Shown here piece by piece: positions 30,479 to 40,384 of a stretch of 64,000 nt of DNA (its first letter is position 1; every line of letters begins with the position of its first letter). The notes under the pieces were generated by a model. The model made no database searches. It had not been told where the DNA came from and worked only from the letters and a program-made list of their open reading frames with translations. Source of the DNA: Agreia sp. COWG (GTDB taxonomy: Bacteria; Actinomycetota; Actinomycetes; Actinomycetales; Microbacteriaceae); assembly GCF_904528075.1 (NCBI RefSeq), contig NZ_LR882035.1, positions 1,674,001-1,738,000 on the forward strand. The letters are read 5' to 3'. Made by a program: the position numbers and the translations under genes.

Positions 30479-31812
30479 TGGAACACCCGGGAACGACCCA
30501 CGGATTCCCACGCTTCGGACATCGACGACCGCACATCGCAGATCACGACGAACCAGCCGGCGGAGACGAGAGCGTCGTGAAGCGAAGCGGCCCATGTCGG
30601 TGCCGCCGTCTGGTCGGGCACCACGACGAAGGCCACCGCCGACGACGCACCCGCTGCCGCACGGCGAAGCGAGGAGACCGACTCGTCGTCGAGGTCTCCA
30701 ACGACGACGAACAGCGGGGGCAGCTCGCCGGCCGCTCGACCGGAATCCGCGAGGATGGAGCGGATCGAGTAGGGAGCGTCGTCGTCGACGAGGGTCACGA
30801 GGGCTGCGGAGAGAAGCAATTGCGCTGCACTGGTGACGGCCTCGTCCCTGGCCTGTCCACGCGAGTCGACAGACGCAGAGACGAACCGCGTTCGATAGCC
30901 CTCATCGATCAGATGGAGTCCGATCGACGAGGCCAGGGAGACAGCCCATTCGAACCCGGCGGACGATCTCGCGCCGGTGCCCCTGCCGGAAGATGAACCG
31001 TAGCTGCCCAGGCGGTCATCGAGCACGACGACGGCCTCGTGGTCGTTGTGCTGATCGTCTTGCCGCACCATGAGCTCTGAGTGCCGTGCCGTGGCGGGCC
31101 AGTGAACCCTCCTCATGCTGTCGCCTGTCTGATACTTGCGGGCGATCACGTCTTGTTCCCCGGCTCCGGTCGGACGCCGACTCTGTTGTGACCCGCCGTC
31201 GCCGTTCGGAAGTCGAAAGGACTCCCGAGAGAGAACATCGACCGCAGGCGTCACGACGAGATCGTTGGTCGAGCCGATGACGATGCGCCGGACGGCGAGC
31301 CCGAAGGGGTCGGAGAGGGTGACGACGAACGGGCCGATGGGACGAACCCCGCGCTGCTGCGGTCTCAAGCGATAGTGAGCGACGTGGACGCGCGGGGCAT
31401 CGGTCTCGAGAGGCCGGAAGGCGGGAAGCGACGGCAGCTCGTGCGACGCGGGGGAATCGATGCCGTCCGACCAGGTCGCAGCCGGGGTTGCAGCCATCGA
31501 CCAGTTCTGCACTGCGAGGGTGACGTCGCATTCGGAACCCGCGCTCGCGGTCTCGGGGGTGAAGCGACGAACCACCGTGAGCTTCGGGGTGCGAACACGA
31601 ACGAAGACCAGCGCCAACAAGGGCAGCGCCAGGGCGACGGACGCGCCGAAGACGATGTCCCGCTGGCCGAGGGTAGGCGCCAGCCAGAAGAGCAGCGCGG
31701 AGGCCGCGAGCAATCCGATGCCCCGCGCGGTGGGCCGCGGCCACGCCGACAACCGCGGCTGTGGTCTCGATTCAGGGGCTCGGGTCGGGGAGTCGAGCTG
31801 GCGCGGGGGCAT
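30475..31812 (-). CDS. DUF58 protein (MoxR-associated, VWA-like)
   Basis: 445 residues. Two membrane helices (about residues 30-72) precede a beta-rich region and the DUF58 core: GAGEQDVIARKYQTGDSMRR then VHWPATARHSELMVRQDDQH, the hallmark of the family. It resembles a von Willebrand-type domain and works with MoxR ATPases as a chaperone-like pair. It lies 3 nt after moxR and overlaps the transglutaminase gene, so all three are translated together. Confidence 0.92.
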   Translation of the reverse strand: MPPRQLDSPTRAPESRPQPRLSAWPRPTARGIGLLAASALLFWLAPTLGQRDIVFGASVALALPLLALVFVRVRTPKLTVVRRFTPETASAGSECDVTLAVQNWSMAATPAATWSDGIDSPASHELPSLPAFRPLETDAPRVHVAHYRLRPQQRGVRPIGPFVVTLSDPFGLAVRRIVIGSTNDLVVTPAVDVLSRESFRLPNGDGGSQQSRRPTGAGEQDVIARKYQTGDSMRRVHWPATARHSELMVRQDDQHNDHEAVVVLDDRLGSYGSSSGRGTGARSSAGFEWAVSLASSIGLHLIDEGYRTRFVSASVDSRGQARDEAVTSAAQLLLSAALVTLVDDDAPYSIRSILADSGRAAGELPPLFVVVGDLDDESVSSLRRAAAGASSAVAFVVVPDQTAAPTWAASLHDALVSAGWFVVICDVRSSMSEAWESVGRSRVFQ

Positions 31813-31815
31813 CGG

Positions 31816-32835
31816 CTAGAGCGACCGCGCGGCGACGAGCGGAACCGGGGTGGCCTGAACGATCCTGATGAGGGTCTCCTCGATGGCCTCGAGCCCGCCC
31901 CGATGATCGCTCACAGCCCGCCGCGTAGGCACGATGCGATGACCGAGCACGGGCACGACGAGCGAGTCGATATCGTCGGGAAGCACGAAGTCCCTTCCGT
32001 CGAGCGCCGCGGCCACCTTTGCTGCTCGCACCAGATGGAGAGTGGCGCGGGGGCTGGCACCGAGGCGCACCTCGGGATCTCGCCGGGTGGCCTGGGCAAT
32101 CGCCACGACGTATTGCTCGACGGCACGCGAGACGAAGACCTCTCGAGCCGCACGAATCATGAGCTGCAGTTGGTGGCCGGTGACGACGGCCGCAATGTTC
32201 TCGAGCGGACTCTGCCTCTCTCTGTTGTGCAGCATCTCCAGCTCGGCATCCGCGTCGGGATAGCCCATCGAGATGCGCGCCATGAACCTGTCACGCTGAG
32301 CCTCGGGCAGCGCGAAAGTACCCTCCATCTCGATCGGGTTCTGCGTCGCGACGACGCTGAACGGAGCATCCAACTGGTGCGTCACACCGTCGACGGACAC
32401 CTGGCGCTCTTCCATGCACTCGAGAAGTGCGGACTGGGTCTTGGGCGACGCTCGATTGATCTCGTCGGCTATGACGATGTTGGCGAAGACCGCACCCGGC
32501 TTGAACTCGAAGCGGTTCTCCTGCTGGTTGAAGATCGACACGCCCGTCACGTCGGAGGGCAGAAGGTCGGGCGTGAACTGGATGCGACTCACCGTGGCGC
32601 TGACGGATCGGGCGAGAGCCTTCGCCAGCGTGGTCTTGCCGACCCCCGGCACGTCTTCGACCAGCAGATGTCCCTCGGCCAACAGCACGATCAGGGAGAG
32701 TGTCGCCACCTCGGTCTTACCGTTGATGACCGCCTCGAGGTTGTCGAGAATCGCCCCGGAGAGGCGGCTGAATTCATCGAGGTCGAGTCCACGCTCGAAT
32801 GGATCCTGATTCGGCTGAGATGAACGATCTGGCAA
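31816..32835 (-). CDS. MoxR-type AAA+ ATPase
   Basis: 339 residues. Walker A is VEDVPGVGKTTLAKALA and Walker B IVIADEINRASPKTQ; sensor-type ATQNPIEMEGTFALPEAQ and the arginine finger region are present. It hydrolyses ATP to remodel or mature partner proteins, probably the DUF58/transglutaminase pair encoded after it. The start is a TTG at 32835 with AGGGAG 8 nt upstream; no ATG or GTG fits. First gene of the three-gene operon. Confidence 0.94.
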   Translation of the reverse strand: MPDRSSQPNQDPFERGLDLDEFSRLSGAILDNLEAVINGKTEVATLSLIVLLAEGHLLVEDVPGVGKTTLAKALARSVSATVSRIQFTPDLLPSDVTGVSIFNQQENRFEFKPGAVFANIVIADEINRASPKTQSALLECMEERQVSVDGVTHQLDAPFSVVATQNPIEMEGTFALPEAQRDRFMARISMGYPDADAELEMLHNRERQSPLENIAAVVTGHQLQLMIRAAREVFVSRAVEQYVVAIAQATRRDPEVRLGASPRATLHLVRAAKVAAALDGRDFVLPDDIDSLVVPVLGHRIVPTRRAVSDHRGGLEAIEETLIRIVQATPVPLVAARSL

Positions 32836-32908
32836 CGTAGAACTCCCTCGTTTCGCCGATTGTAGCCGGAGAATATGAAGAAGGCTTGCCCTTGACGGCG
32901 CGCGCTAG

Positions 32909-33433
32909 CTAGCTGCGGTGCGCCGGATGCCCGGAGGTCAGATACTTTGCGCCCTCGGTCGGATCGGTGAGCCATTCGGTGAAGAGCATGACCATGTCGT
33001 CTCGAATCTGCACCTCGCCGAGGTCGGGGTGATCGATCAGCGCGGTCGTGATCAGCCCTTCGTCGACGGGGAGGTAACTGGTGGCCCCACGTCGGTACGC
33101 AGCCTGGGCAGCCGCGAGATGCACCTCGAATGAGGGCCCGTAGTCGGCACCGTCGCGGAACACGGCATGGGCCCACGCGACCAGGTCGAAGTCGGTCTTG
33201 GCGTCCCACGGGCAGTTACGCAGGGTCTTGTCGCTCTCGGAGAAATAGCGGTAACGGAGTTCGCCGTCGATCATCCAGTAGTTCGCGTTCGCGATACCAA
33301 TGCCGATAGTCAGGCTCGGAGTCTCTGCATCGAGCAGGCGATAGGTGCTGATATAGGTGACCGAGGCGGGCATCGGAGACTGCAGAGCACGGGGCAGAGG
33401 CGCGGGAATGCGGATCTCGAACGAGCTGAACAC
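32909..33433 (-). CDS. Conserved hypothetical protein
   Basis: 174 residues from a GTG at 33433 that has GGAGGAG directly upstream; the frame continues upstream into the tRNA-Met gene and cannot all be coding. The protein is soluble and mixed alpha/beta, with TYISTYRLLD, TIGIGIANANYWMIDGELRY and DVLDAF-like helices at the end. No family recognised. It precedes the MoxR operon by 73 nt on the same strand but has no obvious functional link. Confidence 0.78.
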   Translation of the reverse strand: MFSSFEIRIPAPLPRALQSPMPASVTYISTYRLLDAETPSLTIGIGIANANYWMIDGELRYRYFSESDKTLRNCPWDAKTDFDLVAWAHAVFRDGADYGPSFEVHLAAAQAAYRRGATSYLPVDEGLITTALIDHPDLGEVQIRDDMVMLFTEWLTDPTEGAKYLTSGHPAHRS

Positions 33434-33531
33434 GATGCTCCTCCCCGGAATGTGGACTGAGACGACTCTACTGTCGCACCACGTTGCGCGGAACATGAGC
33501 GGCGCGCCGGTCATGATGCGGTACAAGGGGG

Positions 33532-33605
33532 TAGGGCGTGTGGGACTTGAACCCACGACCGACGGATTATGAGTCCGCTGCTCTAACCGGCTGAGCTAAC
33601 GCCCC
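33532..33605 (-). tRNA. tRNA-Met (anticodon CAT, elongator type)
   Basis: A 74-nt cloverleaf: acceptor GGGGCGT against ACGCCCT (first pair G-U), D arm GCTC/GAGC, anticodon stem GCGGA/TCCGT with loop CTCATAA, T arm GTGGG-TTCAAGT-CCCAC, discriminator A. CAT could also be a lysidine-modified tRNA-Ile, but the body is closer to elongator tRNA-Met. It is not initiator type, since the first acceptor pair is not the C-A mismatch and the anticodon stem lacks three G-C pairs. Confidence 0.93.
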
Positions 33606-33645
33606 CTGGGTGACACCTCGGCGACACCGAGGTCTCACATTACCG

Positions 33646-34905
33646 CTATTCGTGCGAGGCGCCCGGTGAGACGACAAGCGGATCGGTCACGACCTCGCCC
33701 CTGTACAACTTCTCGAACGTGGTGAGGGTTCTCGTGATGTCGTGGGCGGCGATGAATCGCAACGATGCGTTCTTGAAAGCATCGAGCTGGTCTTGGCTCA
33801 TCTGCAACACATCGGTCAGCCTGTCGGCCATCTGCTGCGCGTCGCCCGGCTCGAAGAGATGGCCGTTCTCTGCATCGTGCACCAGGTGAGGCAGCGCCAT
33901 CGCGTTCGCCGCGACGACGGGCAGCCCGGAGGCCATGGCCTCCATGGTCGCGATGCTCTGCAGCTCGGCGATCGAGGGCATGGCGAAGACTGTGGCGCGG
34001 GTGTAGGCATCCCTCAGCTCGGCCTCGGTGACATAGCCGGAGAAGACGACGCGATCAGCGATCCCCAGCGTCACCGCGAGCGTCTCGAGGTTCTTCTTCT
34101 GGTCTCCCCCGCCCACGATCTCGAGCTGGGCATCGAGTTCGGGGGGAAGAAGCGCCATGGCCTTGAGCAGAACGTCGATCTGCTTCTCGCCGGTGACCCG
34201 GCCTACGAACAGGATGCGATTGGCTCGGCGAGGCGTGAAGTCCGGCGTGTAGTTGTCGGCGTTAATGCCGCACGAGATCGCGTACACGTTGCGCAGCCCC
34301 GTCGACTTCTCGAGGAACTCGGCGGCTCGACGCGTCGGTGTCGTGATGGCGCTGGCCCTGCCGAAAGTACGCTTGGCCGCCTTCCACGCCAGGCCGACCG
34401 CCCAGTCCTGCCACGATGCGGGGAGCAGAGTGAATTCGAGCAGATTCTCGGGCATGAAGTGGTTCGTTCCGACGATGCGGATGCCCCTCTTCTCTGCCTC
34501 GATCGACAGGCCTCGACCGACGATGATGTGCGACTGGAAGTGCACCACATCGGGCTTGACCGAGTCGAGGATCTTCGCGCTGTTCTGGTTGATCACCCAG
34601 GGCAGGGCGAACCGAAGCCAATCGTGCGGGTACCAGCGCAGGCTGCGCAGGCGGTGCACCGTGATGGTGTGGCCGTCGTAGGTCTCGGTCCACGTTCCAT
34701 GCTTCGCCGATGCCGCCGGCGCCACCACGTGCACCTCGTGCCCGCGGGAGGCGAGTCCCGAGGCAAGACGTTCGGAGAATCGGGCGGATCCGTTCACGTC
34801 GGGCGAGAACGTATCGGCTCCGATGACGATGCGGAGAGGCCGTTCGGAGGAAGCCGTCGACGGCATGTCCGCCGGGGCGGGACTTCGGTCGGAGGTATCT
34901 GACAC
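33646..34905 (-). CDS. GT4-family glycosyltransferase
   Basis: 419 residues with two Rossmann-like halves. The N-terminal domain has VIGADTFSPDVNGSARFSER; the C-terminal donor site has RILFVGRVTGEKQIDVLLKA and the E-x7-E motif region PSIAELQSIATMEAMASGLP. It resembles actinobacterial mannosyl/glucosyl transferases that build glycolipids or teichoic-type polymers (MgtA/PimB-like); the acceptor is not readable. A GTG at 34905 follows GAAGG. It is monocistronic between tRNA-Met and a transporter gene. Confidence 0.92.
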   Translation of the reverse strand: MSDTSDRSPAPADMPSTASSERPLRIVIGADTFSPDVNGSARFSERLASGLASRGHEVHVVAPAASAKHGTWTETYDGHTITVHRLRSLRWYPHDWLRFALPWVINQNSAKILDSVKPDVVHFQSHIIVGRGLSIEAEKRGIRIVGTNHFMPENLLEFTLLPASWQDWAVGLAWKAAKRTFGRASAITTPTRRAAEFLEKSTGLRNVYAISCGINADNYTPDFTPRRANRILFVGRVTGEKQIDVLLKAMALLPPELDAQLEIVGGGDQKKNLETLAVTLGIADRVVFSGYVTEAELRDAYTRATVFAMPSIAELQSIATMEAMASGLPVVAANAMALPHLVHDAENGHLFEPGDAQQMADRLTDVLQMSQDQLDAFKNASLRFIAAHDITRTLTTFEKLYRGEVVTDPLVVSPGASHE

Positions 34906-34972
34906 TGAAAGGACCTTCTGGTTCGACGAGAGATGGAGGCCCGGGATCGCGGGGCTAAAGAGACAAGCTACC

Positions 34973-35890
34973 TTAGCGTTCGATTTGCGGGTGGTATTTG
35001 GCGAGTCCGAAGACTCCGACGATGGCGATCACGCCGGTGATGACGTAGCCGATCATGGCCCACCAGGGTGCCATCGAGGCCTCGCCCAGCACCAGGATTC
35101 CGATGCCCACGGCGATCAGCGGATCGACGACGGTCAGCCCGGCCACCACAAGGTCGGGCGGCCCGGACGAGTATGCGGTCTGCACGAAGTACCCCCCGAC
35201 GGCGAAGGCCGCGAGCAAACCGACAACGCAGATCACGGTCAGCCACTCGAAGTCACCCTGTTGAAGCCGTTTGATGACGACCTTGGCGAGGGTGGCCACG
35301 AAACCGTAGAGCACGCCAGCACCGATGATGTACGCCACCGCGCGCATCCGGGTTCGGTACACGATGAACCCTGCGCCGAACGCGAGCAGTACAACGGCGA
35401 GGATGACCAGGATCACGATCAGCTGCAGTTCGGTGATGGGCCGATCCCTGGCCGTGAATGCCGCGAGCAGCACGAACATGAAGACACCGCCCACGCACAG
35501 CACGATCGACAAGATCGACTTGCGATCCAGATTCACCTTGCTGATGCGCGCGTTGAGGAACGCCGTCATCACCAGCGCGACGACGCCGAGGGGCTGCACG
35601 ACGATGAGCGGGGAGAAGCCGAGGCTCGTGAGCTGGAAGACGACGGCGAGGCCGAGCATGAGCGTGCCGAAGACCCACGACGGGCGGGAGAGCAACGACC
35701 AGAGTTGGCGCATGTTGAGACCACTCGACGCCGACACGCGGGTGCTCGCCTCCACCTTCGCGACGCCACGGGACTGGAACTGCGCTCCAAGGCTCAGAAA
35801 GACCGCTCCGACGACGGCGATGGGGATACCGATGAACTGGGCCGGATCAAGGGCGAACTGGTCCTGGATGTCGGTGAGAAGCGGATGCAC
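34973..35890 (-). CDS. DMT-superfamily (EamA/NIPA-like) transporter
   Basis: 305 residues with about nine to ten membrane helices. Motifs are GIPIAVVGAVFLSLGAQFQS at the N-terminus and YGFVATLAKVVIKRLQQGDF in the second repeat, as in the drug/metabolite superfamily; the NIPA-like layout could suit a divalent cation or an organic solute. Substrate is unknown. The start is a GTG at 35890 with no clear ribosome site. It is divergent from def; the 42-nt gap carries both promoters. Confidence 0.85.
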   Translation of the reverse strand: MHPLLTDIQDQFALDPAQFIGIPIAVVGAVFLSLGAQFQSRGVAKVEASTRVSASSGLNMRQLWSLLSRPSWVFGTLMLGLAVVFQLTSLGFSPLIVVQPLGVVALVMTAFLNARISKVNLDRKSILSIVLCVGGVFMFVLLAAFTARDRPITELQLIVILVILAVVLLAFGAGFIVYRTRMRAVAYIIGAGVLYGFVATLAKVVIKRLQQGDFEWLTVICVVGLLAAFAVGGYFVQTAYSSGPPDLVVAGLTVVDPLIAVGIGILVLGEASMAPWWAMIGYVITGVIAIVGVFGLAKYHPQIER

Positions 35891-35932
35891 CCCCCGAGAT
35901 TACCCCCCGGCCCGCGCGGATAGGCTTAGCGA

Positions 35933-36499
35933 ATGGCTGTTCTCCCGATTCGTATTTCCGGCGATCCCGTATTGCACTCCCCCGCGCTCCCCGTCACGGA
36001 TTTCGACGATGCGCTGCGCGAACTCGTCGCCGATATGTTCGACACGATGGATGCCGCGCCGGGTGTCGGCCTCGCGGGCCCCCAGGTCGGCGTGCCGCTG
36101 CGACTCTTCACCTATGGCTGGACCGATGACGACGAGGTGCTGCACCGGGGCGTCGCCATCAATCCTGTACTGCTGATCAGCCCGCCGCCCGTCACAGAGT
36201 CAGACGAAGATCTCGATGCCGAAGGATGCCTGTCCTTTCCGGGCGAGCGTTTTCCCCTCGTCAGGTCGGGCGACGCCCTCCTCCGAGCCGTCGACCTCGA
36301 GGGCGAACCGTTCGAAGTCTCCGCGTCGGGCTGGCTCGCACGCATCTTCCAGCACGAGTTCGATCACCTCAACGGCATCCTCTACGTGGATCGGCTCGAG
36401 TTCATCTACGGTCGACGCGCGTCGAAGGTCGCTCGCAAGAAGGGCTGGACCGCGCCGGGCAGCAGTTGGATGCCTGGGGTCGACGACCTCGACGCCTGA
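35933..36499 (+). CDS. def: Peptide deformylase
   Basis: 188 residues. Motif 1 is GVGLAGPQVG (the usual GVGLAAPQVG with Gly for Ala), motif 2 EGCLSFPG with metal ligand Cys99, motif 3 QHEFDHLNG with His141, Glu142 and His145. It removes the formyl group from new proteins. The ATG follows a -10-like TAGGCT by 6 nt with no ribosome site, so the mRNA is probably leaderless. No fmt gene lies beside it. Confidence 0.95.
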   Translation: MAVLPIRISGDPVLHSPALPVTDFDDALRELVADMFDTMDAAPGVGLAGPQVGVPLRLFTYGWTDDDEVLHRGVAINPVLLISPPPVTESDEDLDAEGCLSFPGERFPLVRSGDALLRAVDLEGEPFEVSASGWLARIFQHEFDHLNGILYVDRLEFIYGRRASKVARKKGWTAPGSSWMPGVDDLDA

Positions 36500-36501
36500 C
36501 C

Positions 36502-36807
36502 TCAGGTCAGGGCGCGAATCGCCGCAGCGACGATCGCAGCGACGACGATGACCACGAAGAACGGGACTCGCAACGCGAAGAGCACTGCCGCCGTCGCAAC
36601 GGCCGGCACCCGAGCATCGAGCACGAGCTGCTGGCCGGAGGCGAACGTCTGCAGCGAGATCAGCGCCGCCAACAGCGCCACGGTCAAAAGATTCACGATG
36701 CGAGCCGGCGTCGGTCTCTCGAACATGGTCGTCGGGATGAGATAGCCGAAGGCCTTCAACCCGAAGCAGGCGATCGACGCGAGCAGCACCACGTGCCAGG
36801 CCGTCAC
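36502..36807 (-). CDS. azlD: Branched-chain amino acid exporter small subunit (AzlD)
   Basis: 101 residues, three to four membrane helices, with VVLLASIACFGLKAFGYLIP and RIVNLLTVALLAALISLQTF, typical of AzlD. It pairs with AzlC to export branched-chain amino acids. The GTG at 36807 overlaps the AzlC stop by 4 nt. It converges on def, 2 nt apart. Confidence 0.9.
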   Translation of the reverse strand: MTAWHVVLLASIACFGLKAFGYLIPTTMFERPTPARIVNLLTVALLAALISLQTFASGQQLVLDARVPAVATAAVLFALRVPFFVVIVVAAIVAAAIRALT

Positions 36808-37553
36808 GGGGCACCTCCCCCGGTCGGTTCGACGTGATCCGCTGGCGCACCCAGCCAGTTCGAGATGCCGAAGACCAAGGCCACGGCCGCAGCGACGAGA
36901 ACGGGCAGGCCGGGCATGAGGATCGGCGTGAGGAGCGCGGCAACAAAGCCTGACGCGACCGCCACGGCCTGTGCCTGGCGCTGCTTAAGCCTGGGCCACA
37001 GCAGACCCAGAAAGGCGGCAGCGGCAGCGGCATCGAGGCCGTACGCGCTCACGTCGCCCAGGAGATCGCCCAGCAGGGCTCCGAGGAGGGTCGTCGCATT
37101 CCATCCGACGTAGACCACGACCCCGGTCACCCAGAATCCGATCCGCCGGGAGCGCGGCGTCGTCTGCGCTGTGGAGACGGCGGTCGACTCGTCGATCGTC
37201 AGGTGCGCAGCGGCCGCTCGCTTCAGGAATCCCCGGCCGATGACCGGCGACATCCGGATGGCGTAGATCGCGTTACGCGAGCCGAGGAGGGCTGCAGACG
37301 CGACGGCAGAAGGCCAGGCAGAGAGCCCGCCGGATGCAAGAACCCCCACCAGCGCGAATTGTGAGCCGCCGGTGAACATCACCAGGCTCAGGATCATGGT
37401 CTGCCACAGGTCGAGGCCTGCACCGAGGGTGGCGAGGGCCCCGAACGAGAGACCGTACGCTGCCGTGGGCAATCCGACCGCTAGCGCAGCTCGAACGGCC
37501 GCACGATCGGCTACCGACGACGCCCCTCCATGAGGAGACTCGGAGTAGCTCAC
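36804..37553 (-). CDS. azlC: Branched-chain amino acid exporter large subunit (AzlC)
   Basis: 249 residues from a GTG at 37553. Membrane helices and motifs are typical of AzlC: AALAVGLPTAAYGLSFGALA, then MFTGGSQFALVGVLASGG and GSRNAIYAIRMSPVIG. The frame remains open upstream across a terminator and the tRNA-Asn gene, so the GTG just after that terminator is chosen. A TACAGT hexamer ends 6 nt before it, suggesting a leaderless mRNA. Confidence 0.9.
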   Translation of the reverse strand: MSYSESPHGGASSVADRAAVRAALAVGLPTAAYGLSFGALATLGAGLDLWQTMILSLVMFTGGSQFALVGVLASGGLSAWPSAVASAALLGSRNAIYAIRMSPVIGRGFLKRAAAAHLTIDESTAVSTAQTTPRSRRIGFWVTGVVVYVGWNATTLLGALLGDLLGDVSAYGLDAAAAAAFLGLLWPRLKQRQAQAVAVASGFVAALLTPILMPGLPVLVAAAVALVFGISNWLGAPADHVEPTGGGAP

Positions 37554-37581
37554 CCTCTCACTGTAACGATGTGAGGGCATG

Positions 37582-37620
37582 AAAAAAGGCCACCAGGGGT
37601 GGAGCCCTTGATGACCTTTT
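37582..37620 (-). terminator. Intrinsic terminator after tRNA-Asn
   Basis: On the minus strand an imperfect 16-bp hairpin (AAAAGGTCATCAAGGG paired with CCCCTGGTGGCCTTTT, two G-U pairs and one mismatch) ends in a run of six T. It lies 3 nt after the tRNA-Asn 3' end and before azlC. Confidence 0.85.
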
Positions 37621-37622
37621 CG

Positions 37623-37695
37623 CTCCCCGACTTGGACTCGAACCAAGAACCTGCCGGTTAACAGCCGGCTGCTCTGCCAATTGAGCTATCGAGGA
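37623..37695 (-). tRNA. tRNA-Asn (anticodon GTT)
   Basis: A 73-nt cloverleaf with acceptor TCCTCGA against TCGGGGA, D arm GCTC/GAGC, anticodon stem GCCGG/CCGGC with loop CTGTTAA, T arm CTTGG-TTCGAGT-CCAAG, discriminator G. Followed at once by an intrinsic terminator. Confidence 0.97.
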
Positions 37696-37838
37696 TTGCT
37701 GGAAACAGCGTGGCAACACTATCACCTATTCGGCGATGCCCCTGTCACGCGCATCGACCTCAGCAAGTATCCCACATCCGGTGGCTCGCCCTCGCCGGGG
37801 CGACCGCGAAGACCCGCGCGCGATGCCCTCAGCGTGAC

Positions 37839-38648
37839 TTACGACTCGTCGAAACGCGTGCGAGCGAGACCCTGCACATAGGGATGCCGGGGATCGTCGA
37901 GCACCTCATCGATCGTGCCGAGACCGACGACCATGCCCTCGTGCAGCACGGCGATGCGATCCACGGACCGTCGCAACACATCGAGGTCGTGGCTGATGAT
38001 GACCGCACTCGCGCCGCGGCTGCGCTGTAGACCGGCGACGACGTCGACCACCTGGCCGCGCACCGAGACGTCGATCCCGGCCGTCGGCTCGTCGGCCACG
38101 AGAAGAACCGGGTCCATGACCATGGCTCGCGCGAGGGCGACACGCTGGCGCTGACCGCTCGAGAGCTCATGCGGCAGCATGTTCAGCATCCCGACCGGCA
38201 GGAGGAGGCTGTCGAGCAGGGTGGCCGCCTTCAGACCCGCCTCACGAGTGTCGAAGCGCCTGTCGCGCAGGAACAGAGGTTCGGCGATGATCTCGGCGAT
38301 GGTCATGTTCGACGTGAGGGTCGAACCGCCGTCCTGACGCAGGTGGCCGATGCCGAACGTCAACCGATTCAGCTTTCGTCCTCGGGTGCGCTTCAGGTCG
38401 TAGCCCAGCACGTTCAGCGTGCCGCCGACGATCCGCGGTGCGCCAACACGGGAGGGCGCCGAGGCCGCCGAACCCGAGATGATCTCAGCGATGGTGGACT
38501 TGCCGGAACCGCTCGATCCGACCAGCCCGATGATCTCCCCTGGTTCCACCATCAGCGTGAAGCCCTTGACGGCCGTATGGGCCGGGCTGACGCTGTGGGC
38601 GGGGTACTCGATGGTGACGTCAGAGGCCGCCAGTATCCGTTCGCTCAT
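37839..38648 (-). CDS. ABC transporter ATP-binding protein (peptide/nickel type)
   Basis: 269 residues. Walker A GSSGSGKSTIAEI, signature LSSGQRQRVALARAM, Walker B VLLVADEPTAG and the H-loop ISHDLDVLR are intact. The C-terminus (DDPRHPYVQGLA) is the oligopeptide/dipeptide-type extension. It lies 11 nt after a fused double ATPase on the same strand and is likely to be the last gene of the same operon, giving a third ATPase module for one permease pair. Confidence 0.9.
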   Translation of the reverse strand: MSERILAASDVTIEYPAHSVSPAHTAVKGFTLMVEPGEIIGLVGSSGSGKSTIAEIISGSAASAPSRVGAPRIVGGTLNVLGYDLKRTRGRKLNRLTFGIGHLRQDGGSTLTSNMTIAEIIAEPLFLRDRRFDTREAGLKAATLLDSLLLPVGMLNMLPHELSSGQRQRVALARAMVMDPVLLVADEPTAGIDVSVRGQVVDVVAGLQRSRGASAVIISHDLDVLRRSVDRIAVLHEGMVVGLGTIDEVLDDPRHPYVQGLARTRFDES

Positions 38649-38659
38649 GGGTACCGACC

Positions 38660-40384
38660 CTAGCCCGCCCCGCCCCTCAGCCGGTGCAGCGCCTCACGCC
38701 GGTTCTTCTGCTCGACGGGGTCGGGTACGGGAAGCGACGCCAGGAGCCTCTGGGTGTAGGGATGCGCGGGGTGACCAAGCACCTCGGCTCCCGTTCCCTC
38801 CTCGACGAGCTCGCCCTTGTAGAGAACGGCGATGCGATCCGCCAGCAGGTCGACCACAGCCAGATCGTGGCTGATGAAGAGCGACGCGAAGCCGAACTCT
38901 CGCTGCAGCTCTGTGAAGAGTTCGAGCACCCTGGCCTGCACGGACACGTCGAGCGCACTGGTGGGCTCGTCCGCGATGAGGAGCCTGGGCCGAAGAGCGA
39001 GGGAACGAGCCAGGCTAGCACGCTGCCTCTGTCCTCCGCTCAGCTCGTGGGGGTATCGGTCTCCGAAGGACTTGGGCAGCTGCACCGCCTCGAGCAACTC
39101 ATCGACCTGGTGCCGAGCTTCGCGTGCGTCACCCGCCCGCCCGTGCACGACGAGGGGCTCTGCGACACACTCCGCGATCGTGAGCAGCGGATTGAAACTC
39201 GAGGCCGGGTCTTGGAAGACGAAGCCGATGTCGACACGAGTGCCGCGGAATTCCCGCTCCCGGATGCCTCGCATCTCTTTTCCGAGCACAGTCAGTGATC
39301 CGCCCGTCACCTTGGACAACCCGGCGATCGCCCGGCCGATGGTGGTCTTGCCCGAGCCGGACTCCCCCACCAGGCCCAGAACCTCTCCCTCGGCGATCGC
39401 GAATGAGACGCCGTTCACGGCTCGGAAGCCGCCGCGTCCGAGCCGGCCCGGGTACTCGATCTCCAGGTCCGTCGCGACCACCACCGGTGTTGCGGACGCC
39501 TTCCGTTCGAGACGCTCCTGCGTGCGCACGGCGGCTCGGGCCTCTCCCTGCCCGATGTGCGGAACGGCTGCGAGAAGCTGCTTCGTGTACTCGTCTTGCG
39601 GCGCTGAGAAGAGGGTCTGGGCATCGGCCTCTTCGACCACCTTTCCCTGATACATGACGACCACGCGGTCGGCCAGATCGGCGACGACACCCATGTTGTG
39701 GGTGATCAGCACGATCGCCGTATCGAACTCGTCACGGAGCCGACGAAGAAGATCGAGAATCTCCGCCTGCACCGTGACGTCGAGGGCCGTGGTGGGCTCG
39801 TCCGCCACGATGAGGCCGGGGTTCAGCACGAGCGCCATCGCGATGACCACGCGTTGCTTCTGGCCGCCCGAGAACTGGTGCGGGTAGTGGTTGACACGCA
39901 TTTCCGGCTCGGGGATGCCCACGCGACGAAGGATCTCGACGGCCTGTTTCTTGGCCTCGGCGCGCGACACCTTGCCGTGCGCACGGATGCCCTCGGCTAT
40001 CTGCCACCCGACCGTGTAGACCGGGTTGAGAGCCGTCGAGGGCTCCTGGAACACCATGGCGACGTCCTCGCCGCGCAGCCGACGGAGCGCTGCGGCCGGC
40101 GCGGAGACGATATCGGTCGTGCGGCTGCGGTCGCGACTGCGCAGGAGGATCGAGCCCGATGAGGTGGCCGTTGTGGGAACGAGTCCGAGGATGGACTTGG
40201 CGGTGACGCTCTTTCCGCTGCCGCTCTCCCCCACGATGGCCACGATCTCCCTCGGTCGCACCGAGATAGAGACGCCGTCGACGGCACGTACAGCTCCGGC
40301 GTCGGTCGCGAACGTCACCCGGAGGTCGTCGATCGCGACGATGTCGTCAGCCGAGGCGTCGGGAGCAGGTGTTGTGGCGCTCAT
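38660..40384 (-). CDS. Fused double ATPase of a peptide ABC transporter
   Basis: 574 residues with two complete nucleotide-binding domains. Domain 1: [42 protein letters not shown]. Domain 2: [42 protein letters not shown]. It is a fusion of DppD- and DppF-like subunits and should power both permeases of the operon. The ATG at 40384 overlaps the upstream permease stop (ATGA). Confidence 0.95.
   Translation of the reverse strand: MSATTPAPDASADDIVAIDDLRVTFATDAGAVRAVDGVSISVRPREIVAIVGESGSGKSVTAKSILGLVPTTATSSGSILLRSRDRSRTTDIVSAPAAALRRLRGEDVAMVFQEPSTALNPVYTVGWQIAEGIRAHGKVSRAEAKKQAVEILRRVGIPEPEMRVNHYPHQFSGGQKQRVVIAMALVLNPGLIVADEPTTALDVTVQAEILDLLRRLRDEFDTAIVLITHNMGVVADLADRVVVMYQGKVVEEADAQTLFSAPQDEYTKQLLAAVPHIGQGEARAAVRTQERLERKASATPVVVATDLEIEYPGRLGRGGFRAVNGVSFAIAEGEVLGLVGESGSGKTTIGRAIAGLSKVTGGSLTVLGKEMRGIREREFRGTRVDIGFVFQDPASSFNPLLTIAECVAEPLVVHGRAGDAREARHQVDELLEAVQLPKSFGDRYPHELSGGQRQRASLARSLALRPRLLIADEPTSALDVSVQARVLELFTELQREFGFASLFISHDLAVVDLLADRIAVLYKGELVEEGTGAEVLGHPAHPYTQRLLASLPVPDPVEQKNRREALHRLRGGAG

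Noticed and set aside
28184..32835. MoxR-DUF58-transglutaminase operon as a novel system
   Set aside because: It is a common, conserved operon in Actinobacteria and other bacteria, though its substrate is unknown.
33742..34902. 386-codon plus-strand frame across the glycosyltransferase
   Set aside because: Antisense shadow of a gene with clear GT4 motifs.
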